Source of the DNA: F1-60-MAGs027 sp044344715
Lineage (GTDB): Bacteria > Actinomycetota > Acidimicrobiia > Acidimicrobiales > Ilumatobacteraceae
DNA length: 39,026 nucleotides
Assembly: GCA_044344715.1 (NCBI GenBank)
Contig: JBIJCI010000011.1
Location: forward strand, 1 to 39,026
Direction of reading: 5' to 3'
The notes under the pieces were generated by a model that searched no databases, was not told the origin of the DNA, and saw only the letters and a list, made by a program, of their open reading frames with translations. Positions 15,231 through 23,801 of this stretch are shown in pieces (the first letter of the stretch is position 1; each line of letters begins with the position of its first letter). The translations under genes were made by a program, and so were the position numbers.

Positions 15231-16292
15231 ATGTCCCTGTACTTCTTCCGATCGGTTTCGGCAATGCGACGAGTCGCGGCAGCCGGGGTCCTCTTGACGC
15301 TTGCATCATGCGGGAACGGGGACGACGGTGCCGCACCGGGCGGGGCGGCAAACTGCGAGGTATCAGCCGCCGTCGAGGGTCGCCCGTTGCGCATCGTTAC
15401 GACGGTCGCACCCATCACGAGTTTGGTCGCACAGGTGGCCGGGGACACCCCGGTCGAGGTGACTGGCCTGGTGCCGGAGGGTACGAATTCGCACACCTTC
15501 GAGCCGCCGCCGAGTGCCGCCGAGGTTCTCGAGTCGGCCGACGTCATCTTCATGAATGGTCTCGTCCTCGAGGAGCCGACGAAGGATCTGGCAAGTGCCA
15601 ACGTCACCGAGTCCGCCACGGTCTGCGAGCTTGGAACGGCGATCCTGCCCGAGAGTGAGTGGCTCTACGACTTCTCGTTCCCCGAGGAGGGCGGCAAGCC
15701 GAATCCGCACCTGTGGACGAACCCGCCGATGGCATTGTCGTACGCCGGGGTCGTGCGCGACGTGCTCGCCCAAGCCGACCCCGCAAATGCCGCGACGTAC
15801 GAGGCCAACTATCGGTTGCTCGCCGACGTGATCGACGAACTCGACATGGCGATGACCGAGGCAACCGCGACGGTGCCGGCCGATGGTCGACTCTTGCTCA
15901 CCTACCACGATGCGTACGCCTACTTTGCCAAGCACTACGGCTGGACCGTCGTTGGTGCCATACAGCCCTCGTCGTTCGACGAGCCGACACCCAAGGAGAT
16001 CGCCGACTTGGTCAAGCAGGTCCGCGAGAAGCAAGTGGCGGCGGTGTTCGGCAGTGAGGTGTTCCCGTCGTCGGTCCTCGAGCAGATCGGGAAGGAGACC
16101 GGAGCCAGGTACATCGACGTCCTTCGCGATGACGACCTCCCGGGCGCACCAGGAGAACCGGAGCACTCCTGGCAGGGACTCATGCGCTTCAACTTCGTCA
16201 CGATGGTGGAGGCGCTGGGTGGAGACGCTGGCTCGTTGCGATCCCTCGACATGACGCCCCGGGTCGTCGACCGCGCCTTCTATCCGCAGTGA
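15231..16292 (+). CDS. Zn/Mn-type ABC transporter substrate-binding lipoprotein
   Basis: From ATG 15231 (Shine-Dalgarno GAAAGG, 8-nt spacer) the product is 353 aa. It has a lipoprotein signal peptide with the lipobox LASC, so it is anchored outside the membrane. The cluster-9 (TroA/ZnuA) fold shows likely metal ligands: His in NSHTFEPPPS, His in PNPHLWTNP, His in LTYHDAYAYF, and an acidic FGSEVFPS loop with Glu. It also carries the DDLPG/EHSW segment seen in actinobacterial members. There is no His-rich loop, which would be typical of ZnuA, so zinc versus manganese is open. It is the first of three coupled genes. Confidence 0.9.
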   Translation: MSLYFFRSVSAMRRVAAAGVLLTLASCGNGDDGAAPGGAANCEVSAAVEGRPLRIVTTVAPITSLVAQVAGDTPVEVTGLVPEGTNSHTFEPPPSAAEVLESADVIFMNGLVLEEPTKDLASANVTESATVCELGTAILPESEWLYDFSFPEEGGKPNPHLWTNPPMALSYAGVVRDVLAQADPANAATYEANYRLLADVIDELDMAMTEATATVPADGRLLLTYHDAYAYFAKHYGWTVVGAIQPSSFDEPTPKEIADLVKQVREKQVAAVFGSEVFPSSVLEQIGKETGARYIDVLRDDDLPGAPGEPEHSWQGLMRFNFVTMVEALGGDAGSLRSLDMTPRVVDRAFYPQ

Positions 16293-17134
16293 TCATCATC
16301 GACGCAGAACCGATCATCCGCTGTGACGCGCTGAGCGTCGCCTACGACACCGGCTACGCGCTGGAGAACGTCACCGTCCACGTGCGTCGCGGGGAGTTCG
16401 TCGGCATCGTCGGGCCATCCGGCTCGGGGAAGACATCCTTGTTGCGGGCCATCACCGGTGCGGTGCCGGCCGCACGCGGCAGCGTCGAGGTGGGCCCGGG
16501 TATCCGCATCGGCTACGTCCCCCAGGTGGAGTCGGTCGACTGGAACTTCCCGATCACCGTGGCCGAGGTGCTCACCATGACCCGAACCCGTCGTCGTTGG
16601 CCGTCGGCGACCCGTGCGGAATCCGAGGAGATGTCGCACATCCTCGGTGGTCTCGGCTTGGAAGGTCTCGGGCACCGCCACATCAGGGAGCTGAGTGGCG
16701 GTCAGCAGCAGCGGGTCTTCATCGCGCGGGCGATGTTCGGGAGACCCGACGTACTGCTGCTCGACGAGCCAACGTCGGGTGTCGACGTTCGAACCCGGCA
16801 CGAGGTGCTGCACCTGTTGCACGATCTGCACCATCGGGGGGCGACGATCGTGTTGACCACCCACGACTTGAACGGATTGGCGAGCCATCTGCCGCGCTTG
16901 GTGTGTCTCAATCGCGAGGTGATCGCCGACGGTCCGCCGCGCGAGACCCTGATTTCCGAGGTGCTCGAGCGCACGTACGGCGCACCGCTGCACGTGCTGG
17001 AACACGGTGGTATGCCGATCGTGCTCGACCACGACTACGCGACGAACGATCTCGTACGTGGGGTGTCGCACCGCCTGCCGGTGGCGCAACGTCCGACTCG
17101 TAGTCGCGAACGGGACGGCGGAGACCGGCAGTGA
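16289..17134 (+). CDS. Zn/Mn-type ABC transporter ATPase
   Basis: The product is 281 aa and has all nucleotide-binding motifs: Walker A GPSGSGKT (42-49), Q loop in YVPQVE, signature LSGGQQQR, Walker B VLLLDEP and the switch His in TTHD. VESVDWNFPITV is typical of the Mn/Zn cluster. It powers metal uptake with the lipoprotein and permease on either side. The GTG start overlaps the upstream stop codon as GTGA, and its own stop overlaps the permease start the same way. The C-terminal 45 residues are polar and Arg-rich, beyond the catalytic core. Confidence 0.93.
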   Translation: MIIIDAEPIIRCDALSVAYDTGYALENVTVHVRRGEFVGIVGPSGSGKTSLLRAITGAVPAARGSVEVGPGIRIGYVPQVESVDWNFPITVAEVLTMTRTRRRWPSATRAESEEMSHILGGLGLEGLGHRHIRELSGGQQQRVFIARAMFGRPDVLLLDEPTSGVDVRTRHEVLHLLHDLHHRGATIVLTTHDLNGLASHLPRLVCLNREVIADGPPRETLISEVLERTYGAPLHVLEHGGMPIVLDHDYATNDLVRGVSHRLPVAQRPTRSRERDGGDRQ

Positions 17135-18000
17135 TCACATCACTCGCGTCATCACTGGCGTTCGACGTACTGGCTCCGTACGAGTTCGGTTTCTTCAACC
17201 GCGGTCTCGTCGCGGCAACCCTCGCCGGGGGACTGTGCGGGGTGTTGGGCGTGTACGTGGTGTTGCGTGGTATGAGCTACATCGGGCACGGATTGTCGCA
17301 CGCGGTATTCGGCGGTGCGGCCGCATCGGCCGTCATGTCGGTGAACTTCTTCGTCGGCGCTGGGTTGTGGGGCGTGATCTCCGGAGTGCTCATCGGTCGC
17401 ATCTCCCGTCGGAAGATCCTCGGCGCCGACGCCGCCATCGGCATCGTCACCACCGCGAGCTTCGCCGGCGGAATCGCCCTCCTCAATCGATACGGCCAGG
17501 CACGAAAGAGCATCGAGGCGGTGCTCTTCGGCAGCGTGCTCGGTGTGTCGTGGGGGGACGTGATCGCGATCCTGGCCGTAGGTCTTGCAGTGTGCGCGGT
17601 ACTCCTGTTCGCCTATCGGGCATTCCTCTTCTCGACGTTCGACCCGGAGGTGGCACGTGTGTCGGGGGAGCGGGTGTCGCTGATCGAGGTGGTCCTCATG
17701 GTGATGCTCTCGGGCACCATCCTCGTCACCATGCGAGTGATCGGCACCCTGCTGATTTCGGCGCTGCTCGTGATTCCCGCCGCGACGGCACGAATGACCA
17801 CGAACTCGTTCTCACGGATGCTGGTCATCTCCCCGGTGCTCGGAGCAGCGAGTTGTTTCGTGGGAATGAACCTGTCGTACCACCTCGACACGAGCGCCGG
17901 CGCCACGATCATCCTCGTGGCCGCCGCGGCGTTCACGGCGATGTACTTGTTGGCCGGTCGCCGCGCGCGGGTTCGCGTGGCTTCACTGCATCACGTCTGA
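17131..18000 (+). CDS. Zn/Mn-type ABC transporter permease
   Basis: This 289-aa protein has about eight transmembrane helices and the ABC-3 family pattern: an N-terminal FFNRGLVAATLAGGLCGVLGVYVVLRGMSYIGHGLSHAVFGG block, the ADAAIGIVTTASFA segment, and VIGTLLISALLVIPAATAR near the end. It forms the membrane channel for metal import. The GTG start overlaps the ATPase stop codon. The final 10 bp overlap the convergent S51-like gene. Confidence 0.93.
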   Translation: MITSLASSLAFDVLAPYEFGFFNRGLVAATLAGGLCGVLGVYVVLRGMSYIGHGLSHAVFGGAAASAVMSVNFFVGAGLWGVISGVLIGRISRRKILGADAAIGIVTTASFAGGIALLNRYGQARKSIEAVLFGSVLGVSWGDVIAILAVGLAVCAVLLFAYRAFLFSTFDPEVARVSGERVSLIEVVLMVMLSGTILVTMRVIGTLLISALLVIPAATARMTTNSFSRMLVISPVLGAASCFVGMNLSYHLDTSAGATIILVAAAAFTAMYLLAGRRARVRVASLHHV

Positions 18001-19277
18001 GCCCGGAGCACCCATTCGACACCGTCCTTGGTGTCACGAACTTCGACACCTGCGGCCAGGAGCTGGTCTCGCACCACGTCGGAGAGGTCGAAACGCTTCT
18101 CGGCCCGCACGAGCCTCCGAATCGCGAGGAGCCCCTCGACGAACGGGCCGACCACCGTCCGTGGATCGCGAAGGCCACCGACGGCGATTTCCCCGAGTCG
18201 TGAGATCATTGAGCGGAGGGCTGCGACTGCGCGGTCGCGCTCGTTGCTCTGCAGGGTATCGGCCGACCACGCACGGATCTCGGTCTCGAGTGCGAGCACC
18301 GCTTCGACGGCACCATCCGCGTCGCCTGCAGCGACGGCGGCGTCGAAGTCGGAACGGTGGCGCTCCGTGGCAGCAAGCAGTGATGATGAGGACGACTCAC
18401 GCGGAGACTCGTCGGTGGGCCGCTCACGCGGGTTGGTGGCCGCGCCGGGTGTGGAGTCGTCGAAGTTCGACGATCGAAGCACCTGCAGCGGGAACGAGTC
18501 ACCGGTGGAGTACACCACCTGCCGGTCTCCCTTTCGCAACGTGACGGCGGAGTTGCCGACGACCCGGGCTCGCTGCTCGTCGAGGTCGAGCACGAGTCCC
18601 GTGTGTTCATCCACGCCGATGATGAACTCGTCGTCGTCCAACATCGTCTCGAGGACACGAAGTCGGCGTTCGCCGAGATAGCAGAATCGCGTGTCGTGCG
18701 AGCCGCCTTCGGCGTTGTCGAAGTGCGGGATCACCGAGGCGTTGATGCCGAGTTCCCGGAGCAATCCCAGGCCCTCCAGCCACTGGGGGTCCATTCCCAC
18801 CTTGTAGATCTCGTACACGGGAACCGTGCGAGCGCCCAGGGTCAACGCTGCCGCCGACGCGAACGTAACGATGCCGCCGCGCGAGAGTTTCTCGGTAAGC
18901 AAGCCACGAATCGGGGTGTCGGTCCACTGCTGCAGGGAGTACGTCGGCGACCCAGGGCCGGCGAACAGATAGTGGGCGTCCTGGACCGCCAGCAAACCGC
19001 GCTCAACCTGTGCGGCACTCGGCGCGATGCCATCGCTCGATGGCTTCATACGGGTGAGGCCGGCCACCTGCAGTTCGACGTTGACGCTCGTCCTGAAGTA
19101 GTCGACGGCCCGCGATGCAAGTTCGCCGGCGTTCTCCTGGAAGCCGTACGGCGTGTCGAGTACCACTGCCCGAACCGGCGACGGCAGCAGGGCGGTGAGG
19201 CGCCGGTGCGTCCCGACCATCGTCGGTGCGGTCTCGCCCGAACCCATGATGACGAGCACCCGGGGAAGTGCGGTCAT
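17991..19277 (-). CDS. Peptidase-S51-like domain fused to a CysRS-type C-terminal domain
   Basis: The 428-aa protein has two parts. Residues 1-290 follow the peptidase S51/class I amidotransferase-like fold of cyanophycinase: VIMGSGET at 9-16, GPGSPTYS at 107-114, and S141 in FASAAA at the nucleophile-elbow position where GxSAG is usual. Residues 310-428 resemble the helical C-terminal region of cysteinyl-tRNA synthetase, ending with a DLSDVVRDQLLAAGVEVRDT / DGVEWVL block. A Ser-rich linker of about 20 residues joins them. There is no CysRS catalytic domain. ATG 19277 overlaps the hydrolase stop codon (ATGA). The function is unknown; the fusion is described further in the findings. Confidence 0.82.
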   Translation of the reverse strand: MTALPRVLVIMGSGETAPTMVGTHRRLTALLPSPVRAVVLDTPYGFQENAGELASRAVDYFRTSVNVELQVAGLTRMKPSSDGIAPSAAQVERGLLAVQDAHYLFAGPGSPTYSLQQWTDTPIRGLLTEKLSRGGIVTFASAAALTLGARTVPVYEIYKVGMDPQWLEGLGLLRELGINASVIPHFDNAEGGSHDTRFCYLGERRLRVLETMLDDDEFIIGVDEHTGLVLDLDEQRARVVGNSAVTLRKGDRQVVYSTGDSFPLQVLRSSNFDDSTPGAATNPRERPTDESPRESSSSSLLAATERHRSDFDAAVAAGDADGAVEAVLALETEIRAWSADTLQSNERDRAVAALRSMISRLGEIAVGGLRDPRTVVGPFVEGLLAIRRLVRAEKRFDLSDVVRDQLLAAGVEVRDTKDGVEWVLRAQT

Positions 19278-20155
19278 GCGAGGAATCCTCCGGTGATGTG
19301 CGAGTCGAGCGTGCGCGCCCAACGCTCGGGAAACTGGGCGTGAAGATCGTGGTGCGCGGGGGAGAACCATTCGACGCGCACGTGCGGGTGGTTGCGTAGC
19401 ACCTGCTCGTAGTCCGTGCGCTTGGTCACCGCATGTTGGTCGCCGGAGTCCGCCGGCGTGAAGAGCACCGGGCGATCGATGCGGCCGATGATGTCGTGCG
19501 GACGATGGTTCCAGAGCCCCCGCAGGACCTGCTCGTGGCGGGTGCGACTGAGCCACGGGCGGATGGTTCCGTCGGCGAGCACCTCCATGTTTGCGAGCGT
19601 TCCCCGCACCGCGGCCTCGGGCCAGCCGAGGTACGAGCGACGGATCATCGACTCGAAGTGGACGAGTGGTATGCCGGCGAGCGGGGGCGGCGCCAATACC
19701 GACCAACAGGATTCCCAGTCGGCGAACCGATCGCCCAACTGGATGAGACCGCCGTCGACGGCGCACACTCCGCGGACGAGCGAGGGGTGGGAGTGCGCGA
19801 GCTCGACCACGACGTTGGCACCCCACGACTGTCCTGCGACCACCGGTCGGTCGAGACCGAGGCGGTCGATGAGCGCCGCCGCGTCCGCGACGACGGTGTG
19901 CATGTCGTAGCCATCGTCGGGCTTGTCGCTCAGGCCGTGGCCGCGTTGGTCGACCGCAACGACGTGGTAGCCCATTCGGGCGAGATGGTCGGCGGCACCG
20001 TCCCAGAGTCGCGAGTTCGAAGCGAGCCCGTGCAGGAGAACGATCGGAGGACGGTCGCTGGTCGTCGACCACTCACGAACATGGAGGTTGAGGTTGCCGA
20101 TGCCGACGATCCGGCTCTCCGGGCCGACGTCAATCGTCGCGCTCTCGTCTCTCAC
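19274..20155 (-). CDS. Alpha/beta hydrolase
   Basis: The product is 293 aa. The oxyanion-hole HG lies in VLLHGLASN, the nucleophile elbow is GQSWGAN (GxSxG), DQRGHGLS follows strand 4, and the catalytic histidine is probably in SPAHHDLH. A candidate acid lies in the FTPADSGD segment. It belongs to the broad epoxide-hydrolase/esterase/haloperoxidase group, and the substrate cannot be told. The start is GTG with TATGGT 9 bp upstream. The gene is translationally coupled to the S51/CysRS-domain gene by a 4-bp overlap, suggesting a joint pathway. Confidence 0.88.
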   Translation of the reverse strand: MRDESATIDVGPESRIVGIGNLNLHVREWSTTSDRPPIVLLHGLASNSRLWDGAADHLARMGYHVVAVDQRGHGLSDKPDDGYDMHTVVADAAALIDRLGLDRPVVAGQSWGANVVVELAHSHPSLVRGVCAVDGGLIQLGDRFADWESCWSVLAPPPLAGIPLVHFESMIRRSYLGWPEAAVRGTLANMEVLADGTIRPWLSRTRHEQVLRGLWNHRPHDIIGRIDRPVLFTPADSGDQHAVTKRTDYEQVLRNHPHVRVEWFSPAHHDLHAQFPERWARTLDSHITGGFLA

Positions 20156-20164
20156 GATGTCGTC

Positions 20165-20170
20165 ACCATA
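20165..20170 (-). promoter_or_regulatory. Candidate -10 element for the hydrolase operon
   Basis: TATGGT on the minus strand lies 9 nt before the GTG at 20155, within a 60-bp divergent region. Confidence 0.4.
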
Positions 20171-20202
20171 CCTGCGTCATCGGTGATTCCGCGGCTCCGC
20201 AA

Positions 20203-20208
20203 TAAGGT
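20203..20208 (+). promoter_or_regulatory. Candidate -10 element for the 2OG oxygenase gene
   Basis: TAAGGT lies 7 nt before the ATG at 20216 and supports that start. Confidence 0.45.
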
Positions 20209-20215
20209 AAGAGCC

Positions 20216-21190
20216 ATGGGCAATGACATCCTCGACGTCGACCTGCTCGCGTTCGAAAAAGGGAGCGCCTCCCAGCGCAAGGCCGTCATCGACGGCGTGA
20301 TGCGCAGTCTTGCGACCGGCTTCGTGTACACGAGCCACGATCTGTCCGAGGACATGCTCGACTCCACCTATGCGATGCTGTTCGAATTCTTCAACAAGCC
20401 GGTGCATGAGAAGCGTCGGTACATCGCCACGGGCGCGAACGGCCAGACCGGCTACACCGGCGTCCTGGTCGAGACCGCCGAGGTGAGCGACAAGCCCGAC
20501 TGGAAGGAGATGCTCAACTGGGGCAAGGAACTTCCCGCAGGTCACCCGATGAAGCGGAAGTTCCCGCAGGCGTACCCCGACCAGATGCTGCCCGAGGCCT
20601 CCGTTCCGGGAATCAGCCGGGTGCTCCATGCCTTCCACGACGCGATGATCGGTTTGCAGACGCGATTCCTGCGGATCATCGCACTCGGTCTCGGTTGTGA
20701 CGAGAACTTCTTCGACGGAATGGTCGATGACGGCTGTGCCCTCAACCGTGCAATCCGCTACCCGAGCATGAAGCAGGTTCCCGCCGGGGGTCACGTGTGG
20801 GCCGCCGAACACGGTGACATCAACCTCATCACCGCACTGCCCCGGGCCACGGCAAAGGGACTGCAGGTGAAGTACGACGGTCGTTGGATCGACGCCGTAC
20901 CGCCCGCCGGCCACGTCATCCTGAACACGGGCATCATGCTCGAGCGGCTGACGAACGGAGTCATTCCAATCGGTTGGCACCGTGTCGTTGCCGACCCCGA
21001 ATACGACGGAGAGCGGTACAGCATCGTGCAGTTCTGTCATCCGCGTCCGTCGACGCTTCTCGCCCCTCTGCCATCGTGCGTCACCGCGGACAACCCCTTG
21101 CGGTATCCCACGATCACCGCGGGAGATGCACTTGACGAGGTGATCTACCGGATCAACCTCGTGGAGGACGCCCGCCGCGTCGGCGACTGA
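20216..21190 (+). CDS. Isopenicillin-N-synthase-like 2OG-Fe(II) oxygenase
   Basis: From ATG 20216 the protein is 324 aa. The jelly-roll core carries the iron triad H199-x-D201 and H255, and the co-substrate motif R267-x-S269. N-terminal DVDLLAFEKG...AVIDGVMRSLATGFVYTSH matches the DIOX_N region of this family. Such enzymes use Fe(II), O2 and usually 2-oxoglutarate to hydroxylate or oxidise small molecules; no beta-lactam genes are present, so a penicillin role is unlikely. It diverges from the alpha/beta hydrolase gene over 60 bp. The next gene, phosphofructokinase, has its own promoter. Confidence 0.9.
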   Translation: MGNDILDVDLLAFEKGSASQRKAVIDGVMRSLATGFVYTSHDLSEDMLDSTYAMLFEFFNKPVHEKRRYIATGANGQTGYTGVLVETAEVSDKPDWKEMLNWGKELPAGHPMKRKFPQAYPDQMLPEASVPGISRVLHAFHDAMIGLQTRFLRIIALGLGCDENFFDGMVDDGCALNRAIRYPSMKQVPAGGHVWAAEHGDINLITALPRATAKGLQVKYDGRWIDAVPPAGHVILNTGIMLERLTNGVIPIGWHRVVADPEYDGERYSIVQFCHPRPSTLLAPLPSCVTADNPLRYPTITAGDALDEVIYRINLVEDARRVGD

Positions 21191-21212
21191 CGGTACGACG
21201 GCAACCCGCTCT

Positions 21213-21218
21213 TAGCCT
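21213..21218 (+). promoter_or_regulatory. Candidate -10 element for the phosphofructokinase gene
   Basis: TAGCCT lies 7 nt before the GTG at 21226. Confidence 0.5.
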
Positions 21219-21225
21219 TGACCCT

Positions 21226-22260
21226 GTGAAGATCGGCATCCTCACAGGGGGCGGTGATTGCCCAGGCTTGAACGCGGTCATCCGTGCGGTCGTCCGCAAG
21301 GCGCACGGTGTCGGCGGTCATACGGTGCTCGGCTTCTACGACTCCTGGGACGGCGTCCTCGAGAAGCGCTTCGAGGAACTCCACATCGGCAAGGTACGCG
21401 GCATCCTGCCGAAAGGCGGCACGATCCTCGGCACCCGACGCGGCAGTCCGTTCGACACGCCGGATGGAGTCGAGCGAACCAAGCAGGTATTCGACGAACT
21501 GTCGCTGGATGCGCTGGTCGTGATCGGCGGTAACGGAACACTAACAGTGGCGTCGATCCTTGCCGACGACCACGGGCTACCGATCGTCGGTGTGCCCAAG
21601 ACCATCGACAATGACGTCGTGGGAACCGACGCCACGTTTGGTTTCCAGACCGCGGTACAGATCGCCACCGATGCGATCGATCGTCTGCACACGACCGCGG
21701 AGAGTCATGATCGCGTGATGGTGGTCGAGGTGATGGGTCGCGACGCGGGCTGGATTGCATTGCAGGCCGGCGTCGCCGGTGGTGCCACAGCGATCCTCGT
21801 CCCGGAGGTTCCGTTCGACATCCATGAAGTCGCATCGATCGTCGCCCGACGGCACGACCGCGGTCGGTACGCCTCGCTGGTCGTGGTTGCCGAAGGTGCC
21901 AAACCGAAGCCGGGCACGCTCGATGTCCCGGAGCCGAAGCTCGATCGTTACGGACGTGAGATGCACGGAAGCATCAGTACCGTGATCGCGCCCGCGCTCT
22001 CACGAATCACCGGGTACGAATCGCGGGTCGTCCAGCTCGGTCACGTCCAGCGTGGTGGCACACCAACCTCGTATGACCGGGTGTTGTCGACGAGGTTCGG
22101 CCTGGCGGCCGTCGATGCGATCTATGCGGGAGCCTTCGGTGAGATGGTCGTACTGAAGTGCGGGCAGATCGAACGCGTTTCGATGCAGGTCACGCGCGGC
22201 AAGACCCGCACGATCGATCTCGACTTCTTCAACGACGTCGCCGCCTCGTTCTTCGGCTGA
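21226..22260 (+). CDS. pfkA: 6-phosphofructokinase
   Basis: The 344-aa protein contains GGGDCPGLNA at 8-17, GTRRGSPF, GGNGT at 101-105 and PKTIDND at 124-130 with the catalytic aspartate D128. It phosphorylates fructose-6-phosphate, the committed step of glycolysis. Gly104 is the residue that in E. coli PFK permits ATP binding, whereas PPi-dependent enzymes carry Asp there. However, K125 (K124 in the family numbering) is shared by PPi enzymes and actinobacterial ATP enzymes. Position 103 is Asn in place of the usual Asp/Glu. ATP use is more likely but not certain. Confidence 0.9.
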   Translation: MKIGILTGGGDCPGLNAVIRAVVRKAHGVGGHTVLGFYDSWDGVLEKRFEELHIGKVRGILPKGGTILGTRRGSPFDTPDGVERTKQVFDELSLDALVVIGGNGTLTVASILADDHGLPIVGVPKTIDNDVVGTDATFGFQTAVQIATDAIDRLHTTAESHDRVMVVEVMGRDAGWIALQAGVAGGATAILVPEVPFDIHEVASIVARRHDRGRYASLVVVAEGAKPKPGTLDVPEPKLDRYGREMHGSISTVIAPALSRITGYESRVVQLGHVQRGGTPTSYDRVLSTRFGLAAVDAIYAGAFGEMVVLKCGQIERVSMQVTRGKTRTIDLDFFNDVAASFFG

Positions 22261-22274
22261 CGGAGGTCAACGTC

Positions 22275-22280
22275 TACAGT
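22275..22280 (+). promoter_or_regulatory. Candidate -10 element for the second aldehyde dehydrogenase gene
   Basis: TACAGT lies 6 nt before the ATG at 22287. Confidence 0.45.
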
Positions 22281-22286
22281 CGTGGC

Positions 22287-23801
22287 ATGGGCACCACGAC
22301 ACCAACGCCGGTTCAGCAGCTGATGCAGGAGCTGTCCGGTCGTCACTGGATCGATAACGACTATGCGGTCGGCTCCGGCGCGCGCACCCCGGTGATCGAT
22401 CCCGCGACCGGGCAACCCTGCGGAGAATTCGCACACGCCACTCCCGGGGAAATCGACGGTGCCGTACGGGCAGCCGCACGGGCCCAGCGCGAGTGGTGGG
22501 CGATGAGTGCGCTGGACCGCGCCAACGCGATGCACCAGGTGGCGGAGCGAATGCTGGCGATGACCACCACCACCGGAGAAGTGCTCACCCGCGAGATGGG
22601 CAAGCCGTTCCGCGAGAGCAACTGGGAAGGTGGTGCGTCGGCGTCGGCGTTCCGCTACTACGCGGAGATTGCACGCAACGAACAGGGTCGGGTTGCAGGT
22701 CCGGCAATCGCCGGTCAACTGCACATGGTGATGAAGGAGCCGCTCGGAACCATCGTCTCGATCGTGCCCTTCAATTTTCCGGTGCTGCTCTTCGGCTGGC
22801 AGGCCGCCGCCGCGCTGGCGGCCGGCAATGCCGTGATCGTCAAGCCCTCGGAGCTGACACCGCTCACGTTGCTCACGTTGATGCAGGCGTTCGACCACCT
22901 CCCCGCCGGTCTGGTGCAGGTGGTGACGGGCGGTGCCGAGGTCGGACAGATCCTCGTTGCGCACGAGCACACGCACGGGGTGGCCTTCACCGGCAGCGTC
23001 CCCGCAGCGCAGGCGGTTGCCAAGGCTGCGGCAGTGCGATTCAAGCCGGTGCTCATCGAGGCATCGGGCAATGATCCGTTCATCGTCATGCCCTCTGCAC
23101 CGCTCGATGCCGTGGTGCGCGGTGCGGCGTTCGCGGCGTTCCTCAATTGCGGCCAGGTGTGTACGTCGGCGGAACGCTTCTACGTTCACGAAGCGATTTA
23201 CGACCGCTTCGTCAGCGGCCTGGCGGAACAAGCGAGGGCACTACGCGTGGGGAGCGGTCTCGAGAAGGTCGACATCGGACCCATGGCGTCAGCGCGCGAA
23301 CGTGACAGGGTGGAACGGATCGTCGCTCGCGCCGTGGAGCAGGGTGCCAGGATCGTCACCGGCGGACGCAGACCGCCGCACCTCACGTCCGGGGCGTTCT
23401 TTGAGCCGACGGTGCTCGAGGTGCAAGCCGATGACGACATCATGCAGGGCGAGTGCTTCGGGCCGCTGGCGCCGGTATGCAGGGTGAAGGATCTCGACGA
23501 AGCGATCGCACTCGCCAATCGGTCGCAGCTCGGGCTCGGTGCAAACGTCTATACGGAGGATCTTGCCGAGGCATTCCGGGTGATCAACGAGATCGAGAGC
23601 GGCATCGTTTGGGTGAACACCCCGCTCAACGACAACGACGCCATCCCGTTCGGCGGTCGCAAATTCACCGGCTCGGGTCGTGAGCTCGGCCCGGAGGGGC
23701 TCGATCAATTTCGTCGGTCGAAGATGGTGATGATCGCTCCGACGGCCCAACCAGATCCGGAGTGGTTCCCGTACCCGGACGGCGACGCCTTCAACGCCTG
23801 A
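22287..23801 (+). CDS. Aldehyde dehydrogenase, succinate-semialdehyde/NADP type
   Basis: The product is 504 aa. IVPFNFPVLLFGWQAAAALAAGNAV is the cofactor/oxyanion segment, FTGSVPAAQAVAK the dinucleotide turn, and NCGQVCTSAERFYVHE holds the catalytic cysteine. The usual ELGG around the general base reads EASGND here; the glutamate is kept but the following residues are altered. GSGRELGPEGLDQFRRSKMV closes the fold. It is distinct from the aldehyde dehydrogenase at 13727-15154. Substrate unknown. ATG 22287 is chosen because TACAGT lies 6 bp upstream; an earlier in-frame codon lies inside pfkA. Confidence 0.88.
   Translation: MGTTTPTPVQQLMQELSGRHWIDNDYAVGSGARTPVIDPATGQPCGEFAHATPGEIDGAVRAAARAQREWWAMSALDRANAMHQVAERMLAMTTTTGEVLTREMGKPFRESNWEGGASASAFRYYAEIARNEQGRVAGPAIAGQLHMVMKEPLGTIVSIVPFNFPVLLFGWQAAAALAAGNAVIVKPSELTPLTLLTLMQAFDHLPAGLVQVVTGGAEVGQILVAHEHTHGVAFTGSVPAAQAVAKAAAVRFKPVLIEASGNDPFIVMPSAPLDAVVRGAAFAAFLNCGQVCTSAERFYVHEAIYDRFVSGLAEQARALRVGSGLEKVDIGPMASARERDRVERIVARAVEQGARIVTGGRRPPHLTSGAFFEPTVLEVQADDDIMQGECFGPLAPVCRVKDLDEAIALANRSQLGLGANVYTEDLAEAFRVINEIESGIVWVNTPLNDNDAIPFGGRKFTGSGRELGPEGLDQFRRSKMVMIAPTAQPDPEWFPYPDGDAFNA

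Noticed and set aside
15155..15619. N-terminal extension of the aldehyde dehydrogenase
   Set aside because: It overlaps the divergent ABC lipoprotein gene, including its signal peptide, and lacks aldehyde dehydrogenase sequence.
19278..20072. N-terminal extension of the S51-like protein to about 690 residues
   Set aside because: The extension is out-of-frame sequence of the alpha/beta hydrolase gene; the family N terminus begins at the ATG at 19277.
19433..20215. N-terminal extension of the 2OG oxygenase
   Set aside because: It is antisense to the hydrolase gene. ATG 20216 has a -10 hexamer at the expected distance and matches the family start.
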